From Phycisphaeraceae bacterium (GTDB lineage: Bacteria; Planctomycetota; Phycisphaerae; Phycisphaerales; SM1A02): a stretch of DNA of 64,000 bases. The stretch lies in the NCBI GenBank assembly GCA_015709595.1, contig CP054178.1:3291205-3355204 (forward strand), read 5' to 3'. Below are positions 29,308-38,284 of this stretch, in pieces. The notes below the pieces were generated by a model. The model did no database searches, was not told the DNA's origin, and saw only the letters and a list, made by a program, of their open reading frames with translations. Positions within the stretch are counted from its first letter, which is position 1. The number at the start of each line of letters is the position of its first letter. Made by a program: the position numbers and the translations under genes.

Positions 29308-30399
29308 TCACAGTGCGGCCAGGCGTTCGGCCGTATCCTGCCGAACAAGTGCGTCGATCACCGGCTGAAGTTTGCCGGCCATCACCTCGGTCAGGTTGAA
29401 CGATCCCTCGGCTGAACCGAGGCGGTGATCCACGACCAGATTTTCCTTGAAGCGGTAGGTTCGGATCTTCTCCGCGCGTCCCCCCGAACCGATCATGGTG
29501 CGTCGCTCGGCGGCGCGCTGGGCGTCGCGCTCCGCCTTCTGACGCTCGTACAGACGCGCCCGCAGCAGCGACCAAGCCCGCTCCCGGTTCTGCGCCTGGC
29601 TCTTGGTTTCCTGCATGCGCACTTCGATGCCGGTCGGCAGGTGGATCAGGTGGACGGCGGTGGCGACCTTGTTCACGTTCTGCCCGCCGGGGCCCTGGGC
29701 CGTGGTCATGATCTCCTTGACCTCGTCGGGGGCGATTCTGACCTCGACCTCCTCCGGTTCGGCCAGCACCGCCACCGTGGCCGTTGACGTGTGGACACGC
29801 CCCTGCATCTCGGTAGCGGGGACGCGCTTCACCTGGTGCGTGCCTCCCTCGTAGCCCAGTTCCGACCACACGCCATCGCCCGCGACGCGAACCATGACTG
29901 ACTTGAACCCGCCATGCTCGCCCGGGCTGGTCTGAAGAACCTCCCACGTCCATCCCTTCGCGGCGGCGAACCGACGGTACATCTCGACCAGGTCGCCCGC
30001 GAAAAGCGCCGCTTCATCGCCGCCGACCCCCGCGCGGATTTCGAGGATGACCGCTCCGATAGCGCGGTCGTCCGCGGTGACCAGCCGCCGCACCGCGGCG
30101 TCCATGTGCTGAGCGGCGAGGTCTTCGAGTCGGGGCATCTCTTCGCGCGCCAGCGAAGTCAGTTCCGCGTCGGCATTCTCCGCGATCAGGGCCGCCAGCC
30201 CCTCGGCTTCGCGGGCCGCCTCGAGCGCCGCGCGATAGTCGATCACCACCGGCTCGATCGCGGATCGCTTGATAGAGAGCGCCCGCACCTGGCGATGGTC
30301 AGCCAGCACGTCAGGGTCCAGCAGACGATCACCCAGTTCGACGTACTGACGATCCAGATCGTCCAGACGGCGTTTCAGATTGTCGGGAATGGTGACCAT
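29308..30399 (-). CDS. prfA: Peptide chain release factor 1
   Basis: A 363-residue class I release factor that recognises UAA/UAG and triggers peptide release. The GGQ loop is visible in GPGGQNVNKVATAV. The start at 30399 (MVTIPDNLKRRLDDL) gives normal RF1 length; the upstream in-frame extension runs through the rpmE gap and is not family-like. It follows rpmE on the same strand, an order common in bacteria. Confidence 0.95.
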   Translation of the reverse strand: MVTIPDNLKRRLDDLDRQYVELGDRLLDPDVLADHRQVRALSIKRSAIEPVVIDYRAALEAAREAEGLAALIAENADAELTSLAREEMPRLEDLAAQHMDAAVRRLVTADDRAIGAVILEIRAGVGGDEAALFAGDLVEMYRRFAAAKGWTWEVLQTSPGEHGGFKSVMVRVAGDGVWSELGYEGGTHQVKRVPATEMQGRVHTSTATVAVLAEPEEVEVRIAPDEVKEIMTTAQGPGGQNVNKVATAVHLIHLPTGIEVRMQETKSQAQNRERAWSLLRARLYERQKAERDAQRAAERRTMIGSGGRAEKIRTYRFKENLVVDHRLGSAEGSFNLTEVMAGKLQPVIDALVRQDTAERLAAL

Positions 30400-30464
30400 G
30401 CGGCGGGCGACGACATCATCGGTTTCGACCCGGCGTCCATGCGGCCGGCCGCACGGGCGTTCGT

Positions 30465-30499
30465 GCAAACAAACAGCCGTGACCCTGGGGCCACGGCTG
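30465..30499 (-). terminator. Hairpin terminator or attenuator between rpmE and prfA
   Basis: On the minus strand, CAGCCGTG and CACGGCTG form an 8-bp stem around a 10-base loop, followed by TTTGTTTGC. It lies 23 bases after the rpmE stop and about 65 bases before the prfA start, so it could reduce prfA transcription relative to rpmE. Confidence 0.65.
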
Positions 30500-30521
30500 G
30501 TCAGCGTGCGACGTGCGCGAG

Positions 30522-30746
30522 CTACTTCTTCTTGGGCTTGAAGTAGTCGCCGGCGAACTTCTTCTGGAACTTCTCGACGCGCCCCGCCGTGTCCACAAAG
30601 GTCTTCTGACCGGTGAAGAACGGGTGCGAACCGGACCACACCTCGACGTGCAACTCCGGCACGGTGGCGCCGACCGTCATCACCTGTTCGCCGCGGTAGA
30701 ACACCTTGGCGTCGGGGTAGTACTTGGGGTGGATGCCGTCCTTCAT
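30522..30746 (-). CDS. rpmE: 50S ribosomal protein L31
   Basis: The 74-residue protein has typical bL31 features (MKDGIHPKYYPDAKVFYRG, VWSGSHPFFTGQKTFVDTAGRVEKF). It has no cysteines, so it is the zinc-independent form of the large-subunit protein. prfA lies downstream after a hairpin. A longer open frame upstream to 31364 overlaps arsC in antisense and is rejected. Confidence 0.96.
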   Translation of the reverse strand: MKDGIHPKYYPDAKVFYRGEQVMTVGATVPELHVEVWSGSHPFFTGQKTFVDTAGRVEKFQKKFAGDYFKPKKK

Positions 30747-30965
30747 GGTGCGTCTCACGTCTGTGATGCGGAACCCCGGAAGCCGCTTGACGGCTGGCGG
30801 GGAAAGCCCAGGACTTCCGGTGCGGGGCTCGCCTCGAACTCGTCGCCCGAGGAGGCGCCGGAAGGGCGTCATTTCAGGCGCACAAGCGGCTGTCGTCAAG
30901 AGGCATGTTTTCGGTCCCCTCCGCAGCGGCTGCTCCGGGCCCGCCATGGCTGGGTACCATCCATC

Positions 30966-31448
30966 ATGTCCGACCATCGCACCTCGATCCTCTTCCTCTG
31001 CACCGGCAACAGTGCTCGCAGCATTCTGGCGGAAGCCATCGCCAACGAAATCTACGGGGACGACCTTCAGGCCTTCTCCGCCGGGTCGCAGCCCAAGGGT
31101 CAGCCCAATCCGCTGGCGCTGCGGACACTGGAGAGACACGGTCTGCCTACCGTCGGTCTGCGGTCGAAGAGCTGGGACGAGTTCCGCGATCGCTCCTTCG
31201 ACCTGGTTGTGACCCTGTGCGATTCCGCGGCCAAGGAAAGCTGCCCGGTCTTCCCGGGCGCGCCGGTCCGCTGTCACTGGGGGTTGCCCGATCCACCCTC
31301 CGCATCCGACCCGGCGGGCATGTTCGAGCACGTCTTCGAGGGGCTGCTGGACGCCCTGGGCCATTTCACGACGCTGCCCGACTACGACATCCGAGCCAAG
31401 GCGGAACTGGTGCGGCAGCGGCTGGCGGCACGATTCCCGGATGCGTGA
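30966..31448 (+). CDS. arsC: Arsenate reductase / low-molecular-weight phosphatase family (ArsC, thioredoxin type)
   Basis: The 160-residue protein has the LMW-PTP fold P-loop with Cys near the N-terminus (LFLCTGNSARSILAEAI, Cys12), the FSAGSQPKGQPNPLALRTL segment and a second and third Cys region (LCDSAAKESCPVFPG) typical of thioredoxin-coupled ArsC. It reduces arsenate to arsenite, or is a related phosphatase. No arsenite exporter or ArsR lies nearby. Confidence 0.85.
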   Translation: MSDHRTSILFLCTGNSARSILAEAIANEIYGDDLQAFSAGSQPKGQPNPLALRTLERHGLPTVGLRSKSWDEFRDRSFDLVVTLCDSAAKESCPVFPGAPVRCHWGLPDPPSASDPAGMFEHVFEGLLDALGHFTTLPDYDIRAKAELVRQRLAARFPDA

Positions 31449-31467
31449 GACACACCCCGGGTTCGGT

Positions 31468-32856
31468 TCAGAAGTCCGCGCCCAGACGCCGGGGCCAGTA
31501 GTCGTACGGGGCCGGCGCGTTCAGGTCGCCACCCGGGCGGATGTGATCGAGCAGCGTGTCTTTCATCTTGTCATAGGCGACGCGGCCGTTGACGACCGTC
31601 CAGCGGATGTGCGTCATGTAGTGGAGCAGGTCGCCGTCGGCGATGGCGAAATCGGCGTCCTTGCCCACTTCGATGGAGCCGACGCGCCGGTCGATGCCGA
31701 GGATGCGGGCGGCGTCGAGCGTGATGGCCCTGATGGCGTCCTGGTTGGACAGGCCGCCGCGCACCGCGAAGGCGGCCTCCATGTTCAGGTGCAGCAGGTC
31801 GCGCCCGCCCAAGCCGCCGAAACTGATGCCTGTGCCGGGGCCGAACAGCGAGCCGGTGGGCAGAAAGGCCATCGCCACCCCGTGGCGCGCCATGATGGCG
31901 GCGTTCTCGATGGATGAGCCGTTGGGACGCATCGAGTCCTCGTTGGGGTCGCTGCGCGTGCGCGGGATGATGATGGCGCTGATCTTGGCGCGTCCCAGGC
32001 GGTCGGGCACGGTCCAGCCCTCCACCGCGCCGCGGATGACGAAGCGGATGCCGTAGGTCTCCGCCAGTTCGCAGATCTGAATGAGCTCATGCGTGGTATT
32101 GGCGTCCACGACCGCCGTGGCCTCGCCCTTGAGCAGGCGCAGGTACGTGGCGAAGTTCCCCTGAATCCAGCGGTTGTCGGGGGCGACGGCGCTCGGGTTG
32201 GTTCGCCTGGCCTCCTCGTATGCCGCCAGATCGCGCAGGTAGGCGCGCACGCGGTTGAGACCGTCTCGCACCTGCTTGCGCCCGCTGGGGTTGCGGGTGG
32301 AGTAGTTGAACGACTCGAACACCTGGCGGGTGACGATCATGTCATCGACCGTGCCGAAAGTGAGCTTGGCGGCGGTGTTGCCAGTGACGCCCGTGGTGAT
32401 GCCCGCCGCCAGCGCAGTGGCGAGGTTGAGCGCGAACACGTCCGTCGAATCCTCGGGCGAGCCGCCGCCCAGCACGTTGGAAGTGCTGACCGCCACGAGA
32501 CCCGGATACACCTCCATGGTCGAGGCGTCGATGACTTCCGCCTTCTCGGGCACCACGACGCGCGGTCCGATCTCGATGATCTTGCCGTTCTTGCACAGGA
32601 TGGTCACGTCGTGCAGCACCGGACCTGAGACGGTGTGGACGCGCCCGGCGCGAATGGCAAGGTACTCCTCCTTCTCGGGAATCGGCGCGGGCTTGACCTC
32701 GGCTGGCGGCGGAGCCGTCGGCGGCGGGGTGGGTGGGCCGCCGGGGGGACCATCGGGGCGACGACGCTGCCCTTCGGCGGATGGCGCCAGAAGAATCGAC
32801 GCGGCCACGATGATGGCCAGAGCCAGGGACATCAGGGGCGTCAATCGCGTAGTCAC
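31468..32856 (-). CDS. Exported amidohydrolase-fold protein, metal site lost (locus member 8, last in operon)
   Basis: The 462-residue protein has a signal peptide, a Pro-rich linker (residues 36-60) and an amidohydrolase composite fold. The beta-sandwich N-part (LAIRAGRVHTVSG, KIIEIGPRVVVP) and the C-terminal RRVGSIEVGKDADFAIADGD are typical. The HxH motif that should follow MEVYPGL (118-120) reads S124-T-S126. The usual second-shell His/Asp blocks are also not evident. It is therefore likely a pseudoenzyme. It overlaps the preceding gene by 4 bases (ATGA) and ends the operon, 20 bases from convergent arsC. Confidence 0.85.
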   Translation of the reverse strand: MTTRLTPLMSLALAIIVAASILLAPSAEGQRRRPDGPPGGPPTPPPTAPPPAEVKPAPIPEKEEYLAIRAGRVHTVSGPVLHDVTILCKNGKIIEIGPRVVVPEKAEVIDASTMEVYPGLVAVSTSNVLGGGSPEDSTDVFALNLATALAAGITTGVTGNTAAKLTFGTVDDMIVTRQVFESFNYSTRNPSGRKQVRDGLNRVRAYLRDLAAYEEARRTNPSAVAPDNRWIQGNFATYLRLLKGEATAVVDANTTHELIQICELAETYGIRFVIRGAVEGWTVPDRLGRAKISAIIIPRTRSDPNEDSMRPNGSSIENAAIMARHGVAMAFLPTGSLFGPGTGISFGGLGGRDLLHLNMEAAFAVRGGLSNQDAIRAITLDAARILGIDRRVGSIEVGKDADFAIADGDLLHYMTHIRWTVVNGRVAYDKMKDTLLDHIRPGGDLNAPAPYDYWPRRLGADF

Positions 32857-34268
32857 TTCGTGTCCTCCCAGACAATTTCGCCGCCGACCATGACCCGCTT
32901 CACCCGCGACGCGGGGTCGAGCACATCGCCGTCGAGGAAGATCAGGTCGGCGTCCTTGCCCTTTTCGATCGTGCCCAGGCGCGAATCCAACCCGACGAAT
33001 CGGGCCTGATTCAACGTCAGGGCCTTGATGGCGATGTTGCGGGGCAGCCCGGCGCGAACCACATCCGCCGTCGTGGCCCGGAAGTTCCTCATCGAGACCG
33101 AGGCGTCCGACGGAGGCACAAAGGTGATGTCACAGCCGTTCGCCGCCAGTTCGGCCGGCAGGTTGAAGCGAATGGTGGTTTCCGCAATGGAGCTGATGAA
33201 GGGCTCGACCAACAGCGGGGTTTTTCGCTCCGCAAGAAGCGGCAGCACGTAGTGCAGATCGTTGGATTGCGAACGCACGCCCACGTACATCCTGACCGGA
33301 AGGTTCGGCTCCTCCTTGAGTACGTCGAAGGCGTGGAGCACGTCCGACGCGCTGGACACTTCCAGCACAAGCGGGTGCGCGGCCTTCTTTTCGATCAGGT
33401 TCATCAGCGGTTCGTGCGACTTGTCAATCGCCGGAGGCGTGAACTGCGCAGGCGTGGCGGGCGGCGCCGGCGGCTGCTGGCCCGGCTGCGGCTGGGGCGG
33501 CTGCTGCGTTGGCGCCGCACCGCTTCCTGCTCCGCCGCTGCCTCCACCCCCCGTGCCGCCGCTCTGTCCCCCCTGCTGCTGCTGTTGTTGTTGTTGCTGT
33601 TCGGCGCGGCGTTTCTCTTCCCATTCCTGTCTGGCCTTGGCGACCTTGGCGATCTCCTCCTTGGCCTTGCGGATGGCGCCGCGCAGCACCGGCTTGTCCG
33701 TGCCGGTATTCGACATGGTGACGCGCAGGTAGGCGTCCTTCTGCAAGAGACGGCTCTCCCTGGGACCGGCGGTGCGGTAGACCGCCGACATGCCGGGCAG
33801 CCCCGTGCCCGCCGGCATCAGGCACACGGATGTAAAGCCGTGGCGCAGGTGCTCGGAGAAGTCGATCTCATCGAGATACAACTCGTCGTTCACATGCCAG
33901 TCGGTGTGGACGCCGCTGCGGGTGTACCCCGGCAGGCCGGCGCGGCTGCGCAGGTGAATCATGCCGGGCATCACCGTCTGGCGGCGTGCGTCGATGACCG
34001 TGGCCGCCGCGGGGTACTCGAGGTTGCGCCCCACCAGCCGGACCTTGCCATCGACGATCACGATCTCGCCGTCGGTGATCTCCTCGCCAGAGACGGTGAT
34101 GATCCTGCCCGCCTTGATGACGGTGAACTGCTCGTCGGCCTGCGCCGTCGCCGTGGATGCAAGGCACGCCAGCGCGATCGCCGCGGCGGCTCCTGCGGCA
34201 CGGTCAAACCATCGCGTGACGGGCGAAGGACGGCGGGTCAGCGTGTTCGTATGCGTCGTCATCGTCAC
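32853..34268 (-). CDS. Exported amidohydrolase-fold protein, metal site lost (locus member 7)
   Basis: The 471-residue protein has a signal peptide (GAAAAIALACLASTATAQA) and an amidohydrolase fold with the C-terminal SRLGTIEKGKDADLIFLDGD motif. After TVMPGMI the metal HxH is R107-S-R109. A helical insertion (KAKEEIAKVAKARQEWEEK) leads into a nine-Gln run, then a Gly/Ser and a Pro/Gln linker (about residues 210-270). The repeat at 33574-33600 is a pure CTG/TTG tract. It follows its upstream neighbour by 3 bases, so it is translated with it. Confidence 0.85.
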   Translation of the reverse strand: MTMTTHTNTLTRRPSPVTRWFDRAAGAAAAIALACLASTATAQADEQFTVIKAGRIITVSGEEITDGEIVIVDGKVRLVGRNLEYPAAATVIDARRQTVMPGMIHLRSRAGLPGYTRSGVHTDWHVNDELYLDEIDFSEHLRHGFTSVCLMPAGTGLPGMSAVYRTAGPRESRLLQKDAYLRVTMSNTGTDKPVLRGAIRKAKEEIAKVAKARQEWEEKRRAEQQQQQQQQQGGQSGGTGGGGSGGAGSGAAPTQQPPQPQPGQQPPAPPATPAQFTPPAIDKSHEPLMNLIEKKAAHPLVLEVSSASDVLHAFDVLKEEPNLPVRMYVGVRSQSNDLHYVLPLLAERKTPLLVEPFISSIAETTIRFNLPAELAANGCDITFVPPSDASVSMRNFRATTADVVRAGLPRNIAIKALTLNQARFVGLDSRLGTIEKGKDADLIFLDGDVLDPASRVKRVMVGGEIVWEDTK

Positions 34269-34271
34269 CTC

Positions 34272-35522
34272 TCAGAACCGGCGGATGGCTCCGCGCGAGT
34301 CGTGAACGATCCTGCCGTTGATGACCGTGATCCAGCAGGTGGATCGGGGGTCGATCGGGTCGCCGCTCCAGATGCCGAAATCAGCGTCCTTGCCCGGCTC
34401 GATCGAGCCGACCCGGTCATCGACCATCAGCGCGATGGAGTTGGTGCGCGTCACGCCCCGCAGCGCGTTGTAGGGCAGCCACCCGTACCAGCATCCCATG
34501 GCCGCCTGGTACGACAGCTCCTCCTGCGGGATGACGGGAGAGTCGGTATTCACGCCGACGTGCTTCACGCCCGACTTCCACCACTGTGCGATGAGACCGA
34601 ACAGACGGCGCTGCGTGCGGTCGTAGTGGTACACGCGGGGGCCGGTAATGGTCTCGACGTTGCCGGTCTCCAGCAGGAATGGCGTCGTCTTCCAGCCGTC
34701 GAACTCGCTGTGGTCGAGCACGGTCTTGATGCCGAGCTTTCTCGCCAGCATGTCGATCGTCGTGAGCACCACCTGGTACTGCTGCGTGTGGACGGAGGCG
34801 ATGAACTCCTGGCGGAACAGCCCGCGAAAGTCGTCATAGGCGGTGTTGATGGCGGGCTTGACCGTGGTTTCACCCTTCTCGAACGCCTCCCACGCCTCGT
34901 GGTAGCGTTTGGCCGCCTCCAGGGTCTGGCGGGTGTTGTAGTTCATCATGGCGCGGCCCACGCCCCACCAGTAGCGCTCCGGGTTGCCGGCCTGGGCGAT
35001 CTTGATCGAGCCGGGGTACTTGAGCACAGACTCGTCCGTTCGACCGCCGGTGAATTTGACCAGCGTGCCGAAGCCGCTCATGTTCGTGCCGCTGCCGGGG
35101 ATGAGCAGCGCGGTGGTCACGCCGCCTGCCCTGGCGCGCTTGATGTTCTCGTTCTCGGTGTCCACCGCATCCAGTGTGCGCAGCCCCGGGTTGGTCAGGT
35201 ACACGTAGTCGTGCAGGTCGCCACTGTCGGCGGCGATGTGGTTGTGGCCCTCCACCAGGCCGGGAACCAGCCAGCAGTCCGGCATTTCGATGACCGCGGC
35301 GCCCTGAGGCGTCGTGAAACCGGCCGCCTTGGTCACCTGCTCGATCTTTCCACCCCTGACCACCACCACGGCGTTGTTGATGACCGTGTCCTTGTCGTCC
35401 ATCGTGACGACCTTGCCCACACGGTAGACGGTGACGTCCGACGCGTGCGCGGCGGCGCAGACCGCTGCGGCGAACAACGCGCCTCCCGCCGTCCACGACA
35501 TCCATCCAGCCACGCGCTTCAT
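34272..35522 (-). CDS. Exported amidohydrolase with complete metal site (locus member 6)
   Basis: This 416-residue protein is the only member with the full set expected of a dinuclear or mononuclear amidohydrolase: HxH in VPGLVEGHNHI (His93, His95), His245 in IASVHTQQY, His271 in VLDHSEFDG and Asp327 in GVNTDSPV. Lys174 in SIKIAQAGNPERYW may be the carboxylated lysine. A signal peptide (GGALFAAAVCAAAHAS) places it in the periplasm. Its substrate is unknown; relatives hydrolyse cyclic amides, Xaa dipeptides or similar. It overlaps its upstream neighbour by 4 bases and is the likely active subunit of the locus. Confidence 0.88.
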   Translation of the reverse strand: MKRVAGWMSWTAGGALFAAAVCAAAHASDVTVYRVGKVVTMDDKDTVINNAVVVVRGGKIEQVTKAAGFTTPQGAAVIEMPDCWLVPGLVEGHNHIAADSGDLHDYVYLTNPGLRTLDAVDTENENIKRARAGGVTTALLIPGSGTNMSGFGTLVKFTGGRTDESVLKYPGSIKIAQAGNPERYWWGVGRAMMNYNTRQTLEAAKRYHEAWEAFEKGETTVKPAINTAYDDFRGLFRQEFIASVHTQQYQVVLTTIDMLARKLGIKTVLDHSEFDGWKTTPFLLETGNVETITGPRVYHYDRTQRRLFGLIAQWWKSGVKHVGVNTDSPVIPQEELSYQAAMGCWYGWLPYNALRGVTRTNSIALMVDDRVGSIEPGKDADFGIWSGDPIDPRSTCWITVINGRIVHDSRGAIRRF

Positions 35523-38284
35523 GGCGTCAACTCCTTTCCGCCCACGATGACGTGCTTCACCCGGCTGGCCGCGTCGAACGGATGGCCGGTGTAGATCACC
35601 AGGTCGGCGTCGCGCCCCGCGGCGATGGAGCCGATGCGGTGATCGAGTTTGAACATTCGCGCGGCGTCAATCGTCAACGACGCCAGCGCCGCCTCCGCGC
35701 TCATGCCCTGCTCCACCGCGTACAGCCCCAGGCGCGGCAGCAGACGCGCCCCATCCTCGGCGTCGCTCTGAAACGCCACGGGAATGCCCAGTCGGTTCAG
35801 TTCGTGCGGCTGGTGATATGGGCGGTTGCTCTCCTGCCGAACAACCTGCGTCGGCGCGATCACCCCGACGCCCTTGGCGACCAGCCGCTCATGCTGGCGG
35901 GCGGCGTTTTCCGCGCCGCGCAGGACCACCGCCAGACCGTGTTCGTCGCACAGCACGTCGAGCACGGCGTCAATCTCCTGCGTGGTGCCGGCGTCCACGA
36001 TCACCGGCATCTTCTTTTCCAGCACCGCCTTCCACGGCTCGAGGGCTTCATCCACCGCGGGGGGCAGCGGTCGGCCGTCCCTGCCGGCGGTGGCGCGGCG
36101 CACGCGCTCCACGCGGAACTCCACCGGACCCTTATCCACTCGTCGGGCCTCGAAGTTGACGCTGAACATCTGCACGGAGATCGTGCCGCGCATCACATCC
36201 GGCTCAACCAGGTCGGCCTGCCACTGAGGCGTGCCCATGCCGCCCGTATCGGCCTCGATGGTGCCGCGCAGTTTCGTGCCTTCCAGCGTGCCGATGATGC
36301 GCACCTCTGTCGGGGGCACGGGATCGATGATGCGGGCTTCGACGTTCGCGCCGGTCAGTCGGAACGCCACCTTGCCCTCGAACTCCCGTGGCAACGGACC
36401 GCCGAACACCCGCGCCTGCCATGTGCCCGAGACAGGATCGACGCTGGGCGTCTGCGTCACCACTTCCTCGGCGGGCCGGGTCGCCGCAGGCATCTGCCCG
36501 CTGGCGCGCTTCTGCTCCCACTCGGCCAGATCCTTCTCGTACTTCTGCCACGTTTCAAGGTAGCGTTTAGCGGCGGTGATGCGGCCGTTGAGCCGACCGG
36601 GAATGGCCTTGGCGTCGCTGCCGCGCACGCTCAGCACCACGCCCGCCGTGGGCGCCACGATGCGGTCCTGCCGACCTTCGCCGTAGGTGCGGATCGCCGC
36701 CACCTGCGAGCCGTTGTTGTCAAAAGCGTATGGTGCGGTCACCACCGTGGTGACGCCGGCCTTGGCGACGCGCGTCGCCTCCAACGTGGGAGCACCGACC
36801 AGCGGCGTGAGCGACAGGTTGGCGGGCAGCGCGCCGCGGTCGCCCTCAAGCCCCAGGTGGCCGAACGCATCGATCATGCCGGGAGCAATGAACCCGTCCG
36901 GACCGGCGTCGATCACCCTCGCCCCCACCGGGTGCGGCACGCGCTTCCCCACCGCGGTGATACGACCATCCTCCACGAGCACAGCGCCATCCCTGAGCCA
37001 GTTGTCGGGACCGAGCCAGATGGTTCCGCCGCGCACCACCATCGCAGGCGGAGGCGTGCGCTTGTAGACAAGTTTCCCCCGCGTGTAGACGCGCTCGACG
37101 TGGGATGTGACCTCCAGCGGGTGCCCGGTGTACGCCACCAGGTCCGCCTCGAGCCCCACCGCCAGCGAACCGACGCGGTCGCCCACGCCCAGAATCTCGG
37201 CGGGAATGCGCGTCAGCGAGGCCAGCACCTGCTGTTCACTCAGACCGGACCGTCGCGCCGCAGCGCCGGCCAGGCGAAGATCGGTCACGGGCAGATCTGG
37301 CGACAACCCGAGGGCGAAGGTGACGCCGGCAAGCCGCGCGAGGTTGCGGTCATCGCCCGCCAGTGCGAATGGGTCGTTGCCAAGGTTTGACTGCGTGGAG
37401 CGGAGCGGGGCGTCGATCGTATAGACGAGCCGCGTGCCCGTGGCGGCCAGCTGGGACGCCGCCTGCGCCGCTTCAATTCCACCGACGATGTAGCCGGTTC
37501 GTTTCTGTCCGCTGAGAAAGGCCGCCGCATTGATGACGTCCTCGGCGCGCTGTGCGTGGATGCGCAGGGGGCTCTGCTGATTCCACGCCTCGCGGAACAT
37601 CGACAGGTGAACGTTGCCTCGCCCTTCCTTCGATTCCGCTGCCGCCAGGGCCTCGCGGATCGCCAGCAACTGACCGGCGCGCGAGAAGGGCCGCTGCGGC
37701 TGCTGCGGCGTGACGCCCCGGTCGCCGGACGGGGGAATCAGGAACGTCTGCAGATCGGGCGGGCCGAGTGCGTCCGCCACCAGGTTGATCGTCAGGTCGG
37801 ATGCCGAGGACAGCACACGCTCATCGTGATACCCCCCCAGCCGCACCACCGCGCCGCGCCCCGCCACCAGACGGTGCCAGCCGGGGTTGACATGGATGGT
37901 GGTGACTCCGGTCGCCAGGATGTCGCGGTAATCGCCATATCGATCGAACGAATCCACCGCGTGGTACGCGCCGGACACGGCTTCATCGCCGGCGTGCGTT
38001 CCCGCCCAATCACCGGAGGCGGCGACCAGCCCGGGTGCGACCACCGCGTCGGGCAGGTCGATGACGCGCAGATCTGGCGGAATCGGAACGTCCGACCCGA
38101 TGGCGACGATTCGCCCGTCGCGCACCACGATCACGCCATTTTCGATGACCTCCGGCAACCCCTTGGCGACCGGAAGAATGCGCCCCGCGCGCAGCACGAA
38201 TGAATCGTGCTCGCCCGCCGAGGCGCCGAATGACGCCGAGGTCGCCAATGCGACCGCCAGGATCACAGCGGCGCATCGTCTCAT
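35519..38284 (-). CDS. Exported tandem amidohydrolase-fold fusion with beta insertion, metal sites lost (locus member 5)
   Basis: A 921-residue protein with a signal peptide and two amidohydrolase-fold halves. The first HxH region, after VVAPGL, reads S90-G-D92. The second, after FIAPGM, reads F474-G-H476, so only one His remains. Each half ends in a VGSLAVGLEADLVAYTG or GSIAAGRDADLVIYTG motif. Helices (about 570-592, YLETWQKYEKDLAEWEQKR) and a beta-rich insertion of about 100 residues (614-717, starting VSGTWQARVFGG) split the second half. It overlaps neighbours by 4 bases on both sides. Confidence 0.85.
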   Translation of the reverse strand: MRRCAAVILAVALATSASFGASAGEHDSFVLRAGRILPVAKGLPEVIENGVIVVRDGRIVAIGSDVPIPPDLRVIDLPDAVVAPGLVAASGDWAGTHAGDEAVSGAYHAVDSFDRYGDYRDILATGVTTIHVNPGWHRLVAGRGAVVRLGGYHDERVLSSASDLTINLVADALGPPDLQTFLIPPSGDRGVTPQQPQRPFSRAGQLLAIREALAAAESKEGRGNVHLSMFREAWNQQSPLRIHAQRAEDVINAAAFLSGQKRTGYIVGGIEAAQAASQLAATGTRLVYTIDAPLRSTQSNLGNDPFALAGDDRNLARLAGVTFALGLSPDLPVTDLRLAGAAARRSGLSEQQVLASLTRIPAEILGVGDRVGSLAVGLEADLVAYTGHPLEVTSHVERVYTRGKLVYKRTPPPAMVVRGGTIWLGPDNWLRDGAVLVEDGRITAVGKRVPHPVGARVIDAGPDGFIAPGMIDAFGHLGLEGDRGALPANLSLTPLVGAPTLEATRVAKAGVTTVVTAPYAFDNNGSQVAAIRTYGEGRQDRIVAPTAGVVLSVRGSDAKAIPGRLNGRITAAKRYLETWQKYEKDLAEWEQKRASGQMPAATRPAEEVVTQTPSVDPVSGTWQARVFGGPLPREFEGKVAFRLTGANVEARIIDPVPPTEVRIIGTLEGTKLRGTIEADTGGMGTPQWQADLVEPDVMRGTISVQMFSVNFEARRVDKGPVEFRVERVRRATAGRDGRPLPPAVDEALEPWKAVLEKKMPVIVDAGTTQEIDAVLDVLCDEHGLAVVLRGAENAARQHERLVAKGVGVIAPTQVVRQESNRPYHQPHELNRLGIPVAFQSDAEDGARLLPRLGLYAVEQGMSAEAALASLTIDAARMFKLDHRIGSIAAGRDADLVIYTGHPFDAASRVKHVIVGGKELTP

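Noticed and set aside
30747-30965. tRNA gene in the gap before arsC
   Set aside because: GC-rich stems can be drawn but no T-loop GTTCRA or acceptor pairing is found; no tRNA was seen in any gap.
33574-33600. Poly-Gln tract as a sign of frameshift or sequencing error
   Set aside because: The frame is intact on both sides and similar low-complexity linkers occur at a similar place in a paralogue.
33252-37390. Very long open frames on the plus strand (about 780 and 610 codons) opposite the amidohydrolase genes
   Set aside because: They are antisense to well-supported genes, have unnatural His/Arg/Gly-rich composition and arise from high GC content.
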